A stretch of DNA of 64,000 nucleotides, from assembly GCA_031426915.1 (NCBI GenBank), contig JASJPB010000025.1:87072-151071 (forward strand), in the 5' to 3' direction. The notes beneath the pieces were generated by a model. The model saw nothing but the letters and a program-made list of their open reading frames with translations. It was not told where the DNA came from and made no database searches. Positions 16,971 through 25,855 of the stretch are shown in pieces (the first letter of the stretch is position 1; every line of letters begins with the position of its first letter). Source of the stretch: Sulfurimicrobium sp031426915. GTDB taxonomy: Bacteria; Pseudomonadota; Gammaproteobacteria; Burkholderiales; Sulfuricellaceae. The translations under genes were made by a program, and so were the position numbers.

Positions 16971-17126
16971 ATGGCAAAACCCAACTACGCCTACGAAAAA
17001 CGCCAGAAAGAATTGGCCAAAAAGCAGAAGAAAGAAGAAAAGCAGCAGCAGAAAAACGCACCGGACAATAATCAGACTCAGGAACCACAAGTTCCGCAGC
17101 CCGAACAGCAGAACTCTGCTTCCTGA
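16971..17126 (+). CDS. Small lysine/glutamine-rich protein
   Basis: This is a 51-residue frame with ATG at 16971, an AGGAA ribosome site 5 bases upstream and TGA at 17124. It begins MAKPNYAYEKRQKELAKKQ, continues with runs of Lys, Glu and Gln, and ends in an Asn/Gln/Pro-rich tail. Short proteins with this MAKPNYxxEKRQxELAKK start recur in proteobacteria and are of unknown function. The basic amphipathic first half suggests nucleic-acid or ribosome contact, but that is a guess. It stands alone between a divergent methyltransferase gene and the next + strand unit. Confidence 0.7.
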   Translation: MAKPNYAYEKRQKELAKKQKKEEKQQQKNAPDNNQTQEPQVPQPEQQNSAS

Positions 17127-17264
17127 TTTCCGGGCGGCGAATTTGATAGAACCAGGTGTTCAAGAACTTGCCGCCCAGCTCCCGATTTCTCAGCGTCCCG
17201 ATCTTGCAGCAGCAAATGGCTGCGGTACGTGAGCGCCTGTCGGGCTTGTAGTATCATTCCTGCC

Positions 17265-17942
17265 GTGAATAGCCTGTTGCAACGCATCCCCGAACCCGAA
17301 CTGATGGACGAGCCGGAGCAGGCCTGTGCTTATGCTGCAGCGGATTTCTCGGTGCCGCACAATGCTTTCGTGACATTTTTCCAGAAATGCTTCCCCGGCT
17401 TTACCCACGGCAAAGTCATTGATCTTGGCTGCGGCCCTGCCGATGTAAGCATCCGTTTTTCCCGCGCCTACCCTGACACCTCCGTCCTTGGCGTGGATGG
17501 GGCGGAAGCGATGCTGGCGCATGGCCGCATCGCGGTGGAAAACGGTGGTCTGGGCCAGCGCCTGAGCCTGCAACAGCGCCGCTTGCCCGATGCGGATCTT
17601 CCCTTCGAAGCATTCGATGCCGTCATCAGCAACAGCCTGCTCCATCATCTCGACGACCCTGCTGTGCTGTGGCAGACTGTTCGGCACGTTGCCCGCCCCG
17701 GCGCAGCGATACTGGTCATGGATTTGATGCGTCCGGCGAGGATTACGGATGCAGAATCGCTGGCCCGTCTCTATGCTGCGGATGCACCCCCGGTGTTGCA
17801 GCACGATTTTTTCCACTCATTGCTTGCGGCCTATAACCCCGGCGAGGTTCGGCAGCAACTGGATAGCGCAGGGCTGATACAGTTGCAGGTCGAGGCGGTC
17901 AGCGACCGCCACCTGCTGGTTTGGGGGACAATGGATGTTTGA
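17265..17942 (+). CDS. Class I SAM-dependent methyltransferase
   Basis: A protein of about 225 residues with motif I KVIDLGCGPADVSIRFSR near 51. VLGVDGAEAMLAHGR follows, then FDAVISNSLLHHLDDPAVLW near 115 and VARPGAAILVMDLMRP. The N-terminal IPEPELMDEPEQACAYA is characteristic of a bacterial subfamily, and I chose the GTG at 17265 to keep it near the start. A GTG at 17229 in the same frame would add 12 residues. Neither start has a clear ribosome site. The substrate is unknown. It overlaps the CoA-binding protein gene by 8 bp. Confidence 0.8.
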   Translation: MNSLLQRIPEPELMDEPEQACAYAAADFSVPHNAFVTFFQKCFPGFTHGKVIDLGCGPADVSIRFSRAYPDTSVLGVDGAEAMLAHGRIAVENGGLGQRLSLQQRRLPDADLPFEAFDAVISNSLLHHLDDPAVLWQTVRHVARPGAAILVMDLMRPARITDAESLARLYAADAPPVLQHDFFHSLLAAYNPGEVRQQLDSAGLIQLQVEAVSDRHLLVWGTMDV

Positions 17943-18348
17943 AAACCCGGCGCCAGGTGAAATACTCGCCCTGCTGAACAAGGTTCGCACCATCGCCGTG
18001 GTGGGCCTGTCGCCGCAACCGGCCCGCCCCAGCTATGTTGTCTCCAGGGCAATGCAGGGCTTCGGCTACCGCATTATCCCGGTGCGACCAGCGCTGAGCG
18101 AAGTGCTGGGGGAAAAGGCCTACGCGACCCTGGCCGAGGTGCCCGATAAAATCGAGCTGGTGAACGTGTTTCGCGCCGCCGAGCATGTGGACGCCATCGT
18201 GGACGAATGCCTGCGGCTGAACATTCCCGCCATCTGGATACAAGAAGGCATCGTCAACGAGGCAGCCGCACAACGGGCACGGGATGGCGGCATGGTCGTC
18301 GTGATGGACCGTTGCATTTACAAGGATTATGTCGAGTTGTTTGCATAA
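17935..18348 (+). CDS. CoA-binding domain protein (YccU-like)
   Basis: A single-domain Rossmann protein of 137 residues. Its motifs are TIAVVGLSPQPARPSYVVSR near 19, GYRIIPVRP near 43, IELVNVFRAAEHVDAIVDEC near 72, IPAIWIQEGIVNEAAA near 95 and VVVMDRCIYKDY at the end. This matches the small CoA-binding protein family related to the CoA-binding domain of succinyl-CoA synthetase. The cellular role is not established. It is tightly packed with the preceding methyltransferase gene and ends one base before dapF. Confidence 0.9.
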   Translation: MFENPAPGEILALLNKVRTIAVVGLSPQPARPSYVVSRAMQGFGYRIIPVRPALSEVLGEKAYATLAEVPDKIELVNVFRAAEHVDAIVDECLRLNIPAIWIQEGIVNEAAAQRARDGGMVVVMDRCIYKDYVELFA

Positions 18349-18349
18349 A

Positions 18350-19198
18350 ATGATTTTAAAATTCACCAAAATGCATGGCCTGGGCAATGATTTCGTCGTT
18401 ATCGACGCCATCTCCCAGCATCTGGCACTGAGCGGCACGCAATTCCGCTTTCTCGCCGACCGCCACTTCGGTGTCGGCTGCGACCAGATCCTGCTGGTGG
18501 AAAAGCCCACTCGCGCCGACGCAGACTTCCGCTACCGCATCTTCAATGCCGACGGCGGCGAGGTGGAGCAGTGCGGCAATGGCGCCCGCTGTTTCGTACG
18601 CTTCGTGCACGACCAGGGTCTGACCAATAAAACCGAAATCCGGGTCGAGACTGCATCCGGTATTATCCAGCCGCGCCTGGAAGCGGATGGGCAGGTGACG
18701 GTGAACATGGGCGCGCCGCGCTTCGAGCCGAAAGATATTCCGTTCCTTGCCGGCGAGCGGGCGCCTACTTACCCACTCCGGATCGGCGACGCCACGATCA
18801 GCATCAGCGCCCTCTCCATGGGCAACCCCCACGCAGTGCAGGTGGTGAACGACGTGGATCGCGCGCCGGTGGCCGAGCAGGGACCGCTGATCGAGAACCA
18901 CCCGGCCTTTCCGGCGCGGGTCAACGCGGGTTTCATGCAGGTTCTTGCGCGCGGACATATTAAACTGCGGGTATTCGAGCGCGGTTCGGGCGAGACCCTG
19001 GCCTGCGGCACCGGCGCCTGTGCCGCCGCAGTGACAGGCATCGTGCGCGGCCTGCTGGACAGCACGGTTACAGTCAGCACCCGGGGCGGAAATCTCACCA
19101 TCCGCTGGGAAGGGGAAGAAAATCCGGTATGGATGACGGGCCCCGCGGTTAGCGTATTCGAAGGCGAAATAAATCTATCACAAGGATTACAGACATGA
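18350..19198 (+). CDS. dapF: Diaminopimelate epimerase
   Basis: A 282-residue enzyme converting LL- to meso-diaminopimelate for lysine and peptidoglycan synthesis. Both catalytic cysteines are visible: Cys75 in GGEVEQCGNGARC and Cys219 in LACGTGACAA. The N-terminal KMHGLGNDFVV and GVGCDQILLVE are also intact. The ATG at 18350 gives the normal family length; the frame is open slightly upstream. It overlaps the DUF484 gene by 4 bp. dapF-DUF484-xerC is a widely conserved proteobacterial order. Confidence 0.97.
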   Translation: MILKFTKMHGLGNDFVVIDAISQHLALSGTQFRFLADRHFGVGCDQILLVEKPTRADADFRYRIFNADGGEVEQCGNGARCFVRFVHDQGLTNKTEIRVETASGIIQPRLEADGQVTVNMGAPRFEPKDIPFLAGERAPTYPLRIGDATISISALSMGNPHAVQVVNDVDRAPVAEQGPLIENHPAFPARVNAGFMQVLARGHIKLRVFERGSGETLACGTGACAAAVTGIVRGLLDSTVTVSTRGGNLTIRWEGEENPVWMTGPAVSVFEGEINLSQGLQT

Positions 19199-19869
19199 AT
19201 TTGAATGCTGAGGCAGTAGCGGAATTCCTCAAGGAACACCCCGCTTTTTTCGAGGACAAACCCGGCCTGCTGGAGGAAATCGTCATACCCCATCCCCACG
19301 GTGGACGCGCCATTTCCCTGGCCGAAAGGCAACATCTGCAATTGCGGGAAAAGAACAAGCTGCTGGAATCAAAGCTGCGCGAACTACTGCAATTCGGCGA
19401 GGAAAACGATGCCATCGGCGAAAAAGTACACCGTTTCAGTCTTGCCCTGCTCAGTGCCCGCACCCTTGAATCGCTGCTGCCCACCATCACCCTCAGCCTG
19501 CGCGAGGATTTTGCAGTGCCGCATGTGGCCCTGCGCATCTGGGCCATGCCGGCTCAACCCGCAGACCAGGCCGAATTCGGGGTGGTGAGCAGCGAACTCA
19601 AGACGTTTGGCGAGGCCCTGGTGCGCCCCTTTTGCGACAACCACGCACCGTTCGAATCCGCATCCTGGTTCGGCGACGCCGCACCCCTGCTGAAATCCTT
19701 CGCCGTGGTGGCGTTACGTAGTGAAAACGTGTTCGGCTTGCTGGTTTTGGCCAGCGAGGAGGCTCAGCGTTTCTACCCGGAAATGGGCACGCTGTATCTC
19801 AAGCGCATCGGTGAACTGGCCACCGTTGCACTGATGCCCTATATCGCCGAGGGCAAGGACGCCGCCTGA
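19195..19869 (+). CDS. DUF484 family protein
   Basis: A GAF-like cytosolic protein of 224 residues. It begins with the typical EAVAEFLKEHPAFFEDKPGL and IPHPHGGRAISLAERQ. A coiled stretch (LREKNKLLESKLRELLQFGEEN without a break around 42-65) precedes the alpha/beta GAF-like domain. Function is unknown, but the gene is almost always between dapF and xerC, as here. It shares 4 bp with dapF and 1 bp with xerC, so the three are translationally linked. Confidence 0.93.
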   Translation: MNLNAEAVAEFLKEHPAFFEDKPGLLEEIVIPHPHGGRAISLAERQHLQLREKNKLLESKLRELLQFGEENDAIGEKVHRFSLALLSARTLESLLPTITLSLREDFAVPHVALRIWAMPAQPADQAEFGVVSSELKTFGEALVRPFCDNHAPFESASWFGDAAPLLKSFAVVALRSENVFGLLVLASEEAQRFYPEMGTLYLKRIGELATVALMPYIAEGKDAA

Positions 19870-20771
19870 TGACCCAGGAGGGGGAGGGCAACGCCTCGCT
19901 GCTGCAGCGCTACCTCTCCCATCTCCAGCACGAGCGCCGCCTGTCCCCGCTGACCGGAAAAAATTACGCCCGGGATATTGCGGAATTGTTCCACCTCGCG
20001 GGCGACATCCCGCTGGCCGGGCTGGGAATCCATCACATCCGGCGCTTCGTCGCCCAGCTTCATGGCAAGGGCTTGAGCAGCCGCACCCTGGCCCGCATGC
20101 TTTCCGCATGGCGCGGATTTTACGCCTACTTGGGACATCATCAGGGATATACCCAGAACCCCTGCGTCGGCCTGAAAGCCCCCAAGGCGGCCAAAACCCT
20201 GCCCCAGGCCCTATCCCCGGAACAGGCCGCCCATTTGATGGAAATCCCGGAGGATGACACCCTCTCGCTGCGCGATCGGGCCATGCTGGAACTGCTTTAT
20301 TCCTCCGGCCTGCGCCTGGCCGAACTGGTGGGGGCAAACCTGGAGGACATGGATTTCGCGGCAGGAGAAGTGCGCGTCACCGGTAAAGGAAACAAGACCC
20401 GCATTATTCCGCTGGGACGACTGGCGACGGAAGCCATCCGGCACTGGCTAAAGCAGCGAGCACTGCTGGCTCGGGCGGGGGAGAAAGCGGTATTCGTGGG
20501 CAAAACCGGCAACCGGCTTAGCCCCCGTGCGGTGCAGTTGCGGCTCAAGCAATGGGGCATCAGGCTCGGCATCAACGCCAACATCCATCCCCACGTGCTG
20601 CGCCACTCCTTCGCCACCCACGTCTTGCAATCAAGCGGCGACTTGAGGGCGGTGCAGGAAATGCTGGGCCACGCCAATATCTCGACCACACAGGTGTATA
20701 CCCACCTGGATTTTCAGCATCTGGCCAAGGTTTACGACGCCGCCCACCCAAGGGCCAAGAAAAAGACCTGA
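19869..20771 (+). CDS. xerC: Tyrosine recombinase XerC
   Basis: The 300-residue recombinase has the full active site: Arg149 in SGLRLAEL, Lys173 in TGKGNKTR, His242 and Arg245 in HPHVLRHSFATH, His268 in LGHANIS and nucleophile Tyr277 in QVYTHLDF. The N-terminal SAM-like DNA-binding domain (about 8-95) is complete. XerC acts with XerD at dif to resolve chromosome dimers. The conserved dapF-DUF484-xerC neighbourhood distinguishes it from phage integrases. It converges with the methyltransferase gene at 20782, 10 bp away. Confidence 0.95.
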   Translation: MTQEGEGNASLLQRYLSHLQHERRLSPLTGKNYARDIAELFHLAGDIPLAGLGIHHIRRFVAQLHGKGLSSRTLARMLSAWRGFYAYLGHHQGYTQNPCVGLKAPKAAKTLPQALSPEQAAHLMEIPEDDTLSLRDRAMLELLYSSGLRLAELVGANLEDMDFAAGEVRVTGKGNKTRIIPLGRLATEAIRHWLKQRALLARAGEKAVFVGKTGNRLSPRAVQLRLKQWGIRLGINANIHPHVLRHSFATHVLQSSGDLRAVQEMLGHANISTTQVYTHLDFQHLAKVYDAAHPRAKKKT

Positions 20772-20781
20772 CAGCGGCGGA

Positions 20782-21384
20782 TCAGACCGCCTTCCGTGCC
20801 ACCAGATCCACCAGCGCCGACATCCCGCTATGGCCGGGGCCTTCGCGGATCTCGTCGTCATGTTCAAGCAGATGCATGATTTCCAGGGCGCCGAAATCGC
20901 GCCGCAAGTCTGCTGCGCTATACAGGTTGTCGATATTGGAAGGACCACCGGTCCGGTATTCCAGCTGTTTAGGCGTGTAACCCTGCAACAGCAGCAACCC
21001 ACCCGGCTTCAGGGCTTGCTGCATGGCGGCATGCAGCGCGGGACGCTCGGCGGACGAGGCGAACTGGATAAAGACAGCCACAATCACGTCGAAACGTTTT
21101 TCGCCCCAGTTCCAGCTATGCAGGTCGGCCAGTTCGGTCTGGAGCACCACACCTCTGGCCTCGGCCAGCTTGCGCGACTTTTGCAGCGCCTTTTCGGAAA
21201 AATCCACCGCCAGCACATCCAGGCCCTGCTCGGCCAGCCACACGCCGTTGCGACCTTCGCCATCCGCCACCGCCAGGGCGGATAGCCCGGGCCGCAGCAA
21301 ATACGCCTGGGACGCCAGGAAAGCGTTAGGTGTGGTGCCGTAGAAGTAGTCCGGCCCGCCGAAACGTTCGTTCCAGAAATCCAT
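20782..21384 (-). CDS. Class I SAM-dependent methyltransferase (TehB-like)
   Basis: A methyltransferase of 200 residues beginning MDFWNERFGGPDYFYGTTPN, a start shared by a bacterial family often annotated near tellurite-resistance TehB and thiol methyltransferases. Motif I is degenerate (ALAVADGEGRNGVWLAEQG near 37). VLAVDFSEKALQKSRKLA and FDVIVAVFIQFASSAERPALH follow. An ATG one codon upstream (21387) is equally possible. It lies 6 bp after the dsbC stop, so the two are probably co-transcribed. The true substrate is unknown. Confidence 0.85.
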   Translation of the reverse strand: MDFWNERFGGPDYFYGTTPNAFLASQAYLLRPGLSALAVADGEGRNGVWLAEQGLDVLAVDFSEKALQKSRKLAEARGVVLQTELADLHSWNWGEKRFDVIVAVFIQFASSAERPALHAAMQQALKPGGLLLLQGYTPKQLEYRTGGPSNIDNLYSAADLRRDFGALEIMHLLEHDDEIREGPGHSGMSALVDLVARKAV

Positions 21385-21390
21385 CATGGA

Positions 21391-22113
21391 TTATTTCCCG
21401 TTCTGGGCGCCCAGCATCTGTTCCAGCTTCGCGGCCGGGACCATGCCCGGAACACGACGGCCATCGGCAAAAACGATGGTGGGGGTACCGTTTACACCGA
21501 GCTTCTTGCCCAGTTCCACGGTCTTGGCCACCGGGTTGTCGCAGTTTCCATCATTTTTCGCCAGGGTATTTTTAAGCATCCAATCGTCCCAGGCCTTGAC
21601 GCGATCCGGTGCACACCAGATTTGCTTGGATTTTTTGCCTGCATCCGGATGCAAGCTGTCTATCGGGTAAAGGAAGGTGTAAACCGTGATGTCTTTCACA
21701 TTGGCAAGCTCCTGCTCGAACTTCTTGCAGTAGGGGCAGTCCGCATCGGCGAACACTGCTATCTTGCGGCTGCCGTTGCCCTTCACCACCTTGATGGCGG
21801 ATTCGAAAGGCAGAGCATCGAACTTCACCGCGGTCAGCTTCTGCATGCGTTCTTCAGTTAGGTTCTTCTGAGATTTGAGATCCAGCATCGCGCCCATGAA
21901 CAGGTAGTTGGCCTTTTCGTCGGCATAAATTATCTGGGGTCCTTCCGTGACCACTTCGTACAAGCCGGCATAAGACGTCTTGGTCACAGTCTGCACCTTG
22001 GCGCCGGGAAACTTGGTTTCGATGGTTTTCTTGATCAACCCTTCATCGGCATAAGCCGCGGTGGCAAGCAGGGAAAGCAACATGGGCGCGGCAAGGCGTT
22101 GGAGAGAGAACAT
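21391..22113 (-). CDS. dsbC: Thiol:disulfide interchange protein DsbC
   Basis: A 240-residue periplasmic disulfide isomerase. The signal peptide (FSLQRLAAPMLLSLLATAAYA) is cleaved near residue 22. An N-terminal dimerisation domain follows, then a thioredoxin-fold domain with the active site DADCPYCKKF at 126-129 and the cis-Pro loop GVNGTPTIVF. Two further Cys (IWCAPDR and GNCDNPV) match the structural disulfide of DsbC. The ATG at 22113 gives a proper signal peptide; the upstream extension in frame does not. DsbC is normally recharged by DsbD, which is not in this window. Confidence 0.94.
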   Translation of the reverse strand: MFSLQRLAAPMLLSLLATAAYADEGLIKKTIETKFPGAKVQTVTKTSYAGLYEVVTEGPQIIYADEKANYLFMGAMLDLKSQKNLTEERMQKLTAVKFDALPFESAIKVVKGNGSRKIAVFADADCPYCKKFEQELANVKDITVYTFLYPIDSLHPDAGKKSKQIWCAPDRVKAWDDWMLKNTLAKNDGNCDNPVAKTVELGKKLGVNGTPTIVFADGRRVPGMVPAAKLEQMLGAQNGK

Positions 22114-22156
22114 GGTATTTCCTAGAATTGAATTAAGTAAGAAAGACTGCGGGATT

Positions 22157-23332
22157 TTACCCGAGTTCCCCGATGGCATGGCGTATCAGGCGATTTTTCA
22201 GGCCATCGAGATGATTGGTCAGGCTCAGCCCCTTGTTGCGCAAGGCTTTCAGCAGCGGGTCGGCATTGTTGAAGAGTTTATGCAGCCCGTCGGTAACCAG
22301 TTGCATGGCGAGAATGTCTTCCTTGCGCGCACGCTCGTAGCGACGCAGCAGGGTAGGGTCGCCGCAATCACGCTGCGGTTCGCGCTTCAGCAACACTTGG
22401 GAAAGCAGGCTGGCATCCTGGAAACCGAGATTGACGCCCTGACCGGAGAGCGGATGAACATTGTGCGCGGCATCGCCGATCAGCGCCACGCGAGGCTTGA
22501 CCAGATGCTCAAGATTGAGCAGGCGCAGCGAGAAAGCAGCAGGAGGCGTAATCAGACGCAGTGAACCCAGGGTGTTCTTGCCGGCTTCCTGCACTCGGCG
22601 GCAGAATTCTTCCGGCGCCAGCGCCACCAGTTCCTGAGCCAGCGTCTCGTAGGCAGACCAGACGATGGAAATCCGCTTGCCCGGCAAAGGCAGATAGGCC
22701 AGGATACCGTCCTCGCGAAACCACTGGTAAGCACAATCGCGGTGCGGCTTTTCAATTTCGAAGTTGGCCACCACGCCCATCTGCCCATATTCACGGGGCC
22801 TGGCCTCGATGCCAGCCTGATTGCGTACCCAGGATTCACGCCCGTCGGCACCCACGATCAGCTTGGACTGCAATTCACGCCCGTCCTGCATGCCGAGATA
22901 GGCAGCCTCGTCGCCGATTTCCAGTGCGACGCAAGCAGCGGGGCAGAAGATTTCCAGGTTGGATTGCCCCTGCAGCGCCTGCCACAGCCCGTCCTGCATC
23001 AGGCGGCTCTCGGCGATGAAAGCCAGTTCGGAAACGCCCGCCTGGTATGCGGTGAAATCGAGGCAGGCGGCCGGATCGTCGCCCCACACATGCATTTCAT
23101 GCACGGGTGAAATGCGGCTCTGATCCAGGCCGCTCCAAATACCGGACTTGTCGAGAAAACGGGCATTGGCCGGGTTGATGGCGTAGATGCGGGCGTCCCA
23201 GCTTTCGTCCTGCGGCAGCGGTGCCGGGGCACGCCCCTCGACCAGCGCCAGCTTTAACTCGCTGTCCTTGAGCGCCACGGCCAGGGAGGCGCCCACCAGA
23301 CCCGCGCCAACGATTACAACATCGAATTCCAT
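22157..23332 (-). CDS. UbiH/UbiF/UbiI-family FAD-dependent hydroxylase
   Basis: A flavoprotein monooxygenase of 391 residues for ubiquinone ring hydroxylation. The dinucleotide-binding start is MEFDVVIVGAGLVGASLAVA. The DG motif is SKLIVGADGRESWVRNQAGI near 157. The FAD ribityl motif is RVALIGDAAHNVHPLSGQG near 280. It is the third gene of pepP-ubiH-this gene, the position of visC/ubiI in E. coli, so a C5 hydroxylase role is likely but which ring carbon it modifies is inference. Its ATG shares one base with the ubiH stop. The open frame continues far upstream but only as an overprint of ubiH. Confidence 0.9.
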   Translation of the reverse strand: MEFDVVIVGAGLVGASLAVALKDSELKLALVEGRAPAPLPQDESWDARIYAINPANARFLDKSGIWSGLDQSRISPVHEMHVWGDDPAACLDFTAYQAGVSELAFIAESRLMQDGLWQALQGQSNLEIFCPAACVALEIGDEAAYLGMQDGRELQSKLIVGADGRESWVRNQAGIEARPREYGQMGVVANFEIEKPHRDCAYQWFREDGILAYLPLPGKRISIVWSAYETLAQELVALAPEEFCRRVQEAGKNTLGSLRLITPPAAFSLRLLNLEHLVKPRVALIGDAAHNVHPLSGQGVNLGFQDASLLSQVLLKREPQRDCGDPTLLRRYERARKEDILAMQLVTDGLHKLFNNADPLLKALRNKGLSLTNHLDGLKNRLIRHAIGELG

Positions 23333-24495
23333 CAGCCTTTTGCTCCGAAAATCATCTTGCGCGCCACTAGGCGTTTCGCTGCCGGCATCAGATCCAGCGC
23401 CGCCAGCGCCAGGCCGCGCCCGAGGCCGAGGCCCGCGTAGTCGTTGGAAAACGTCCGCACCAGCATATCCGTGAACAGGATGCCGCCGCCAGTATCGGGG
23501 CGGCGCCGCATGCTGTAGCGCGCCAGCATGGCTGGGTTGCCGATCTCGGCGCGTGCCGCACTCATCACCTCTTCCCCTAGTTCCCAGGCATCGCGCAAGC
23601 CAAGGTTGAAACCCTGACCCGCCACCGGGTGCATGGTCTGGGCCGCGTTGCCGATCAGCGCCATGCGCTGCGCCGTGATGGGGCGGGCATACTTGAGGCT
23701 CAAGGGGAAGCTGGTGCGTGGTCCGGCATGGGTAAAAGCACCCACACGATCCCCGAAGCGTTGGTGCAGCTTTTGCAGGAAAGCCGTATCGTCGAGCTGG
23801 AGCAGGCTTTCCGCTTCCTCCGGCCGGGCCGTCCACACCAGATCGAAGCCCTCGCCGGAAGGCAGCAAGGCCATCGGCCCGTAGGGCGTGAAGCGTTCGT
23901 AAGCGATATTGCGCTGCGGCTGTTCGGTGCTGACATGGCAAATCACCGCCGTCTGGTCGTAGTCCACCGTATGGCGCGCCACGCCGGGCACCTGGGCCAG
24001 GTTGCGCCCGCCGTCGGCCAGCACCAGCAGGCTGGCCGTGACTTCATGGTGCTCGCCGTTCCAGTCAAATTCCGCCACACCGAAACCCGGCGTGGTTTTC
24101 ACCCCGCGCACCGCCGCGCCGCCCAGGTAAAAGGGATTGGCCTGCTGCAAGACCTGATGCAAAGCCACGCTGAGCGCAGAATAATTGACCACATAACCCA
24201 GTGCCGGCACCCCGCTTTCAGTAGCAGTGAGCACCGCCCGCCCGAAGCCGCCACGCTGGGAAATATGAATGATCTCGATCGGCGTCGCGCCGGTAATGAC
24301 ATCCCAGACCCCGAGCCGCTGCAGCAGGATTCTCGCCCCATAAGACAAAGCCAGGGCGCGCGGATCGGCGGGACCGGAAAAATCGTTGCGCGCTTCCAGC
24401 ACCATTACCTTGAGTTCGCTGTCCCGCAAAGCCAAAGCAAGCGCCGCACCCGCCGGGCCGCCCCCGATGATGAGCACGTCGACATGGTTAAGCAT
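23332..24495 (-). CDS. ubiH: UbiH-type 2-octaprenyl-6-methoxyphenyl hydroxylase
   Basis: This 387-residue FAD monooxygenase is paralogous to the next gene. It has VDVLIIGGGPAGAALALALR at the N-terminus, the DG motif SLLVLADGGRNLAQV near 155, and RMALIGNAAQTMHPVAGQG near 278. The Asp of the usual GDAAH motif is Asn here (GNAAQ), which is common in UbiH proteins. It would hydroxylate the ubiquinone ring precursor. It overlaps pepP by 8 bp, the conserved pepP-ubiH order. Confidence 0.92.
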   Translation of the reverse strand: MLNHVDVLIIGGGPAGAALALALRDSELKVMVLEARNDFSGPADPRALALSYGARILLQRLGVWDVITGATPIEIIHISQRGGFGRAVLTATESGVPALGYVVNYSALSVALHQVLQQANPFYLGGAAVRGVKTTPGFGVAEFDWNGEHHEVTASLLVLADGGRNLAQVPGVARHTVDYDQTAVICHVSTEQPQRNIAYERFTPYGPMALLPSGEGFDLVWTARPEEAESLLQLDDTAFLQKLHQRFGDRVGAFTHAGPRTSFPLSLKYARPITAQRMALIGNAAQTMHPVAGQGFNLGLRDAWELGEEVMSAARAEIGNPAMLARYSMRRRPDTGGGILFTDMLVRTFSNDYAGLGLGRGLALAALDLMPAAKRLVARKMIFGAKG

Positions 24496-25798
24496 GCGTT
24501 GCCCCCATCACGGTCTCGATCTCCGCCACCGTCTTGGGTGCCGCCACGCTCAGCACTTCGCAGCCGTTTTCCGTGACCACCACATCGTCCTCGATGCGGA
24601 TGCCGATATTCCAGAAATGCTCCGGCACATTGTCGGCGGGGCGAATGTAGCAACCCGGCTCCACAGTCAGCGCCATACCCGGCTGGAGCGCGCGCCATGC
24701 GCCGCCCTGCTTGTATTCGCCCACGTCATGCACGTCCATGCCCAGCCAGTGGCCGGTACGGTGCATGTAGAACTGCTTGTAGCTTTCCTTTTCCAGCACC
24801 TCGTCCAGGCTGCCACGGCACAGGCCGAAGTCGATGAAGCCCCGAGCCAGCACCCGTAGCGCCGCTTCGTGAGGTTCATTCCAGTGATTGCCGGGTTTCA
24901 CGTGGAACAGCGCCGCCGCCTGGGCCGCCAACACCAGCTCGTAAACATCCTTCTGCACCGCGCTGAATTTGCCATTGACCGGAAAGGTGCGGGTGATGTC
25001 GGCCGCGTAACCATCCAGCTCACAAGCGGCGTCGATCAACACCAGTTCGCCATCCTTGAGCGGCGCATCGTTGAAAACATAATGCAGCACGCAGGCGTTG
25101 GCACCGCTTGCCACGATGGAGGTATAGGCGGGCGCCTGCGAACCGTGGCGGCGAAATTCGTGCAGCAACTCGGCCTCGAGCTCGAATTCGCTGCTGCCAG
25201 GGCGCGTTTGCCGCATCGCCCGCACATGGGCGGCAGCAGAAATTTCGGCAGCACGGCGCATTATGGCGATTTCCTGTTCATCCTTGATGAGACGCATCTC
25301 ATCCAGCAGGGCACGCACATCCTGGATCGCGCCGGGTGCGGCGATGCCGCTCCTGACCTGCTCCCGCACGCTATTGAGCCAGCCCACCGCACGGGCGTCC
25401 CAGGCGCTGTCGGCGCCAAGGTGGAAAAACAGGCTGGGTTGATCCACCAGCAACTTGGGCAACATTTCATCCAGCTGGGCAATGGGGTAAGCCTCATCGA
25501 AGCCAAACACTTCCTTTGCCCCTTCCGGGCCATGCCGGAAACCATCCCAGATTTCCCGCTCAAGGCTCTTTTCGCGGCAAAACAATATACTTTTGGCAGG
25601 ATTCCCGCCCAGCAACACCAGCACCGCCTCCGGCTCGGCAAAACCGGTAAGATAGTGAAAATAACTGTCAAACCGGAACAAATAGTGGCTATCCCGGTTG
25701 CGCGTGCGCTCCGGGGCGGTGGGGATGACGGCCACGCCGGCCTGCATGGCTTGCGCCAGACGCAAGCGGCGTTGCTGATAAATGGAAATGTTGCTCAT
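24488..25798 (-). CDS. pepP: Xaa-Pro aminopeptidase
   Basis: This 436-residue metalloprotease removes N-terminal residues next to proline. The N-terminal creatinase-like domain begins ISIYQQRRLRLAQAM and contains HYLFRFDSYFHYLTGF. The pita-bread catalytic domain has the metal ligands in LVLIDAACELDGYAADITRTF (two Asp), HRTGHWLGMDVHDVG (His), LTVEPGCYI (Glu) and GIRIEDDVVVTENG (Glu). All are intact. The ATG at 25798 was chosen from homology; the long upstream frame is an overprint of rlpA. It is the first gene of the pepP-ubiH-ubiI-like unit. Confidence 0.95.
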   Translation of the reverse strand: MSNISIYQQRRLRLAQAMQAGVAVIPTAPERTRNRDSHYLFRFDSYFHYLTGFAEPEAVLVLLGGNPAKSILFCREKSLEREIWDGFRHGPEGAKEVFGFDEAYPIAQLDEMLPKLLVDQPSLFFHLGADSAWDARAVGWLNSVREQVRSGIAAPGAIQDVRALLDEMRLIKDEQEIAIMRRAAEISAAAHVRAMRQTRPGSSEFELEAELLHEFRRHGSQAPAYTSIVASGANACVLHYVFNDAPLKDGELVLIDAACELDGYAADITRTFPVNGKFSAVQKDVYELVLAAQAAALFHVKPGNHWNEPHEAALRVLARGFIDFGLCRGSLDEVLEKESYKQFYMHRTGHWLGMDVHDVGEYKQGGAWRALQPGMALTVEPGCYIRPADNVPEHFWNIGIRIEDDVVVTENGCEVLSVAAPKTVAEIETVMGATHA

Positions 25799-25855
25799 GG
25801 CGCTGAAACAGTTAGAATTTGATCGATTATTCAGGATTTGGCAGGCAAAAGCAAA

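Noticed and set aside
19869..20771. A phage integrase marking a mobile element
   Set aside because: The tyrosine recombinase sits in the conserved dapF-DUF484-xerC order with no tRNA, att repeats or phage genes nearby.
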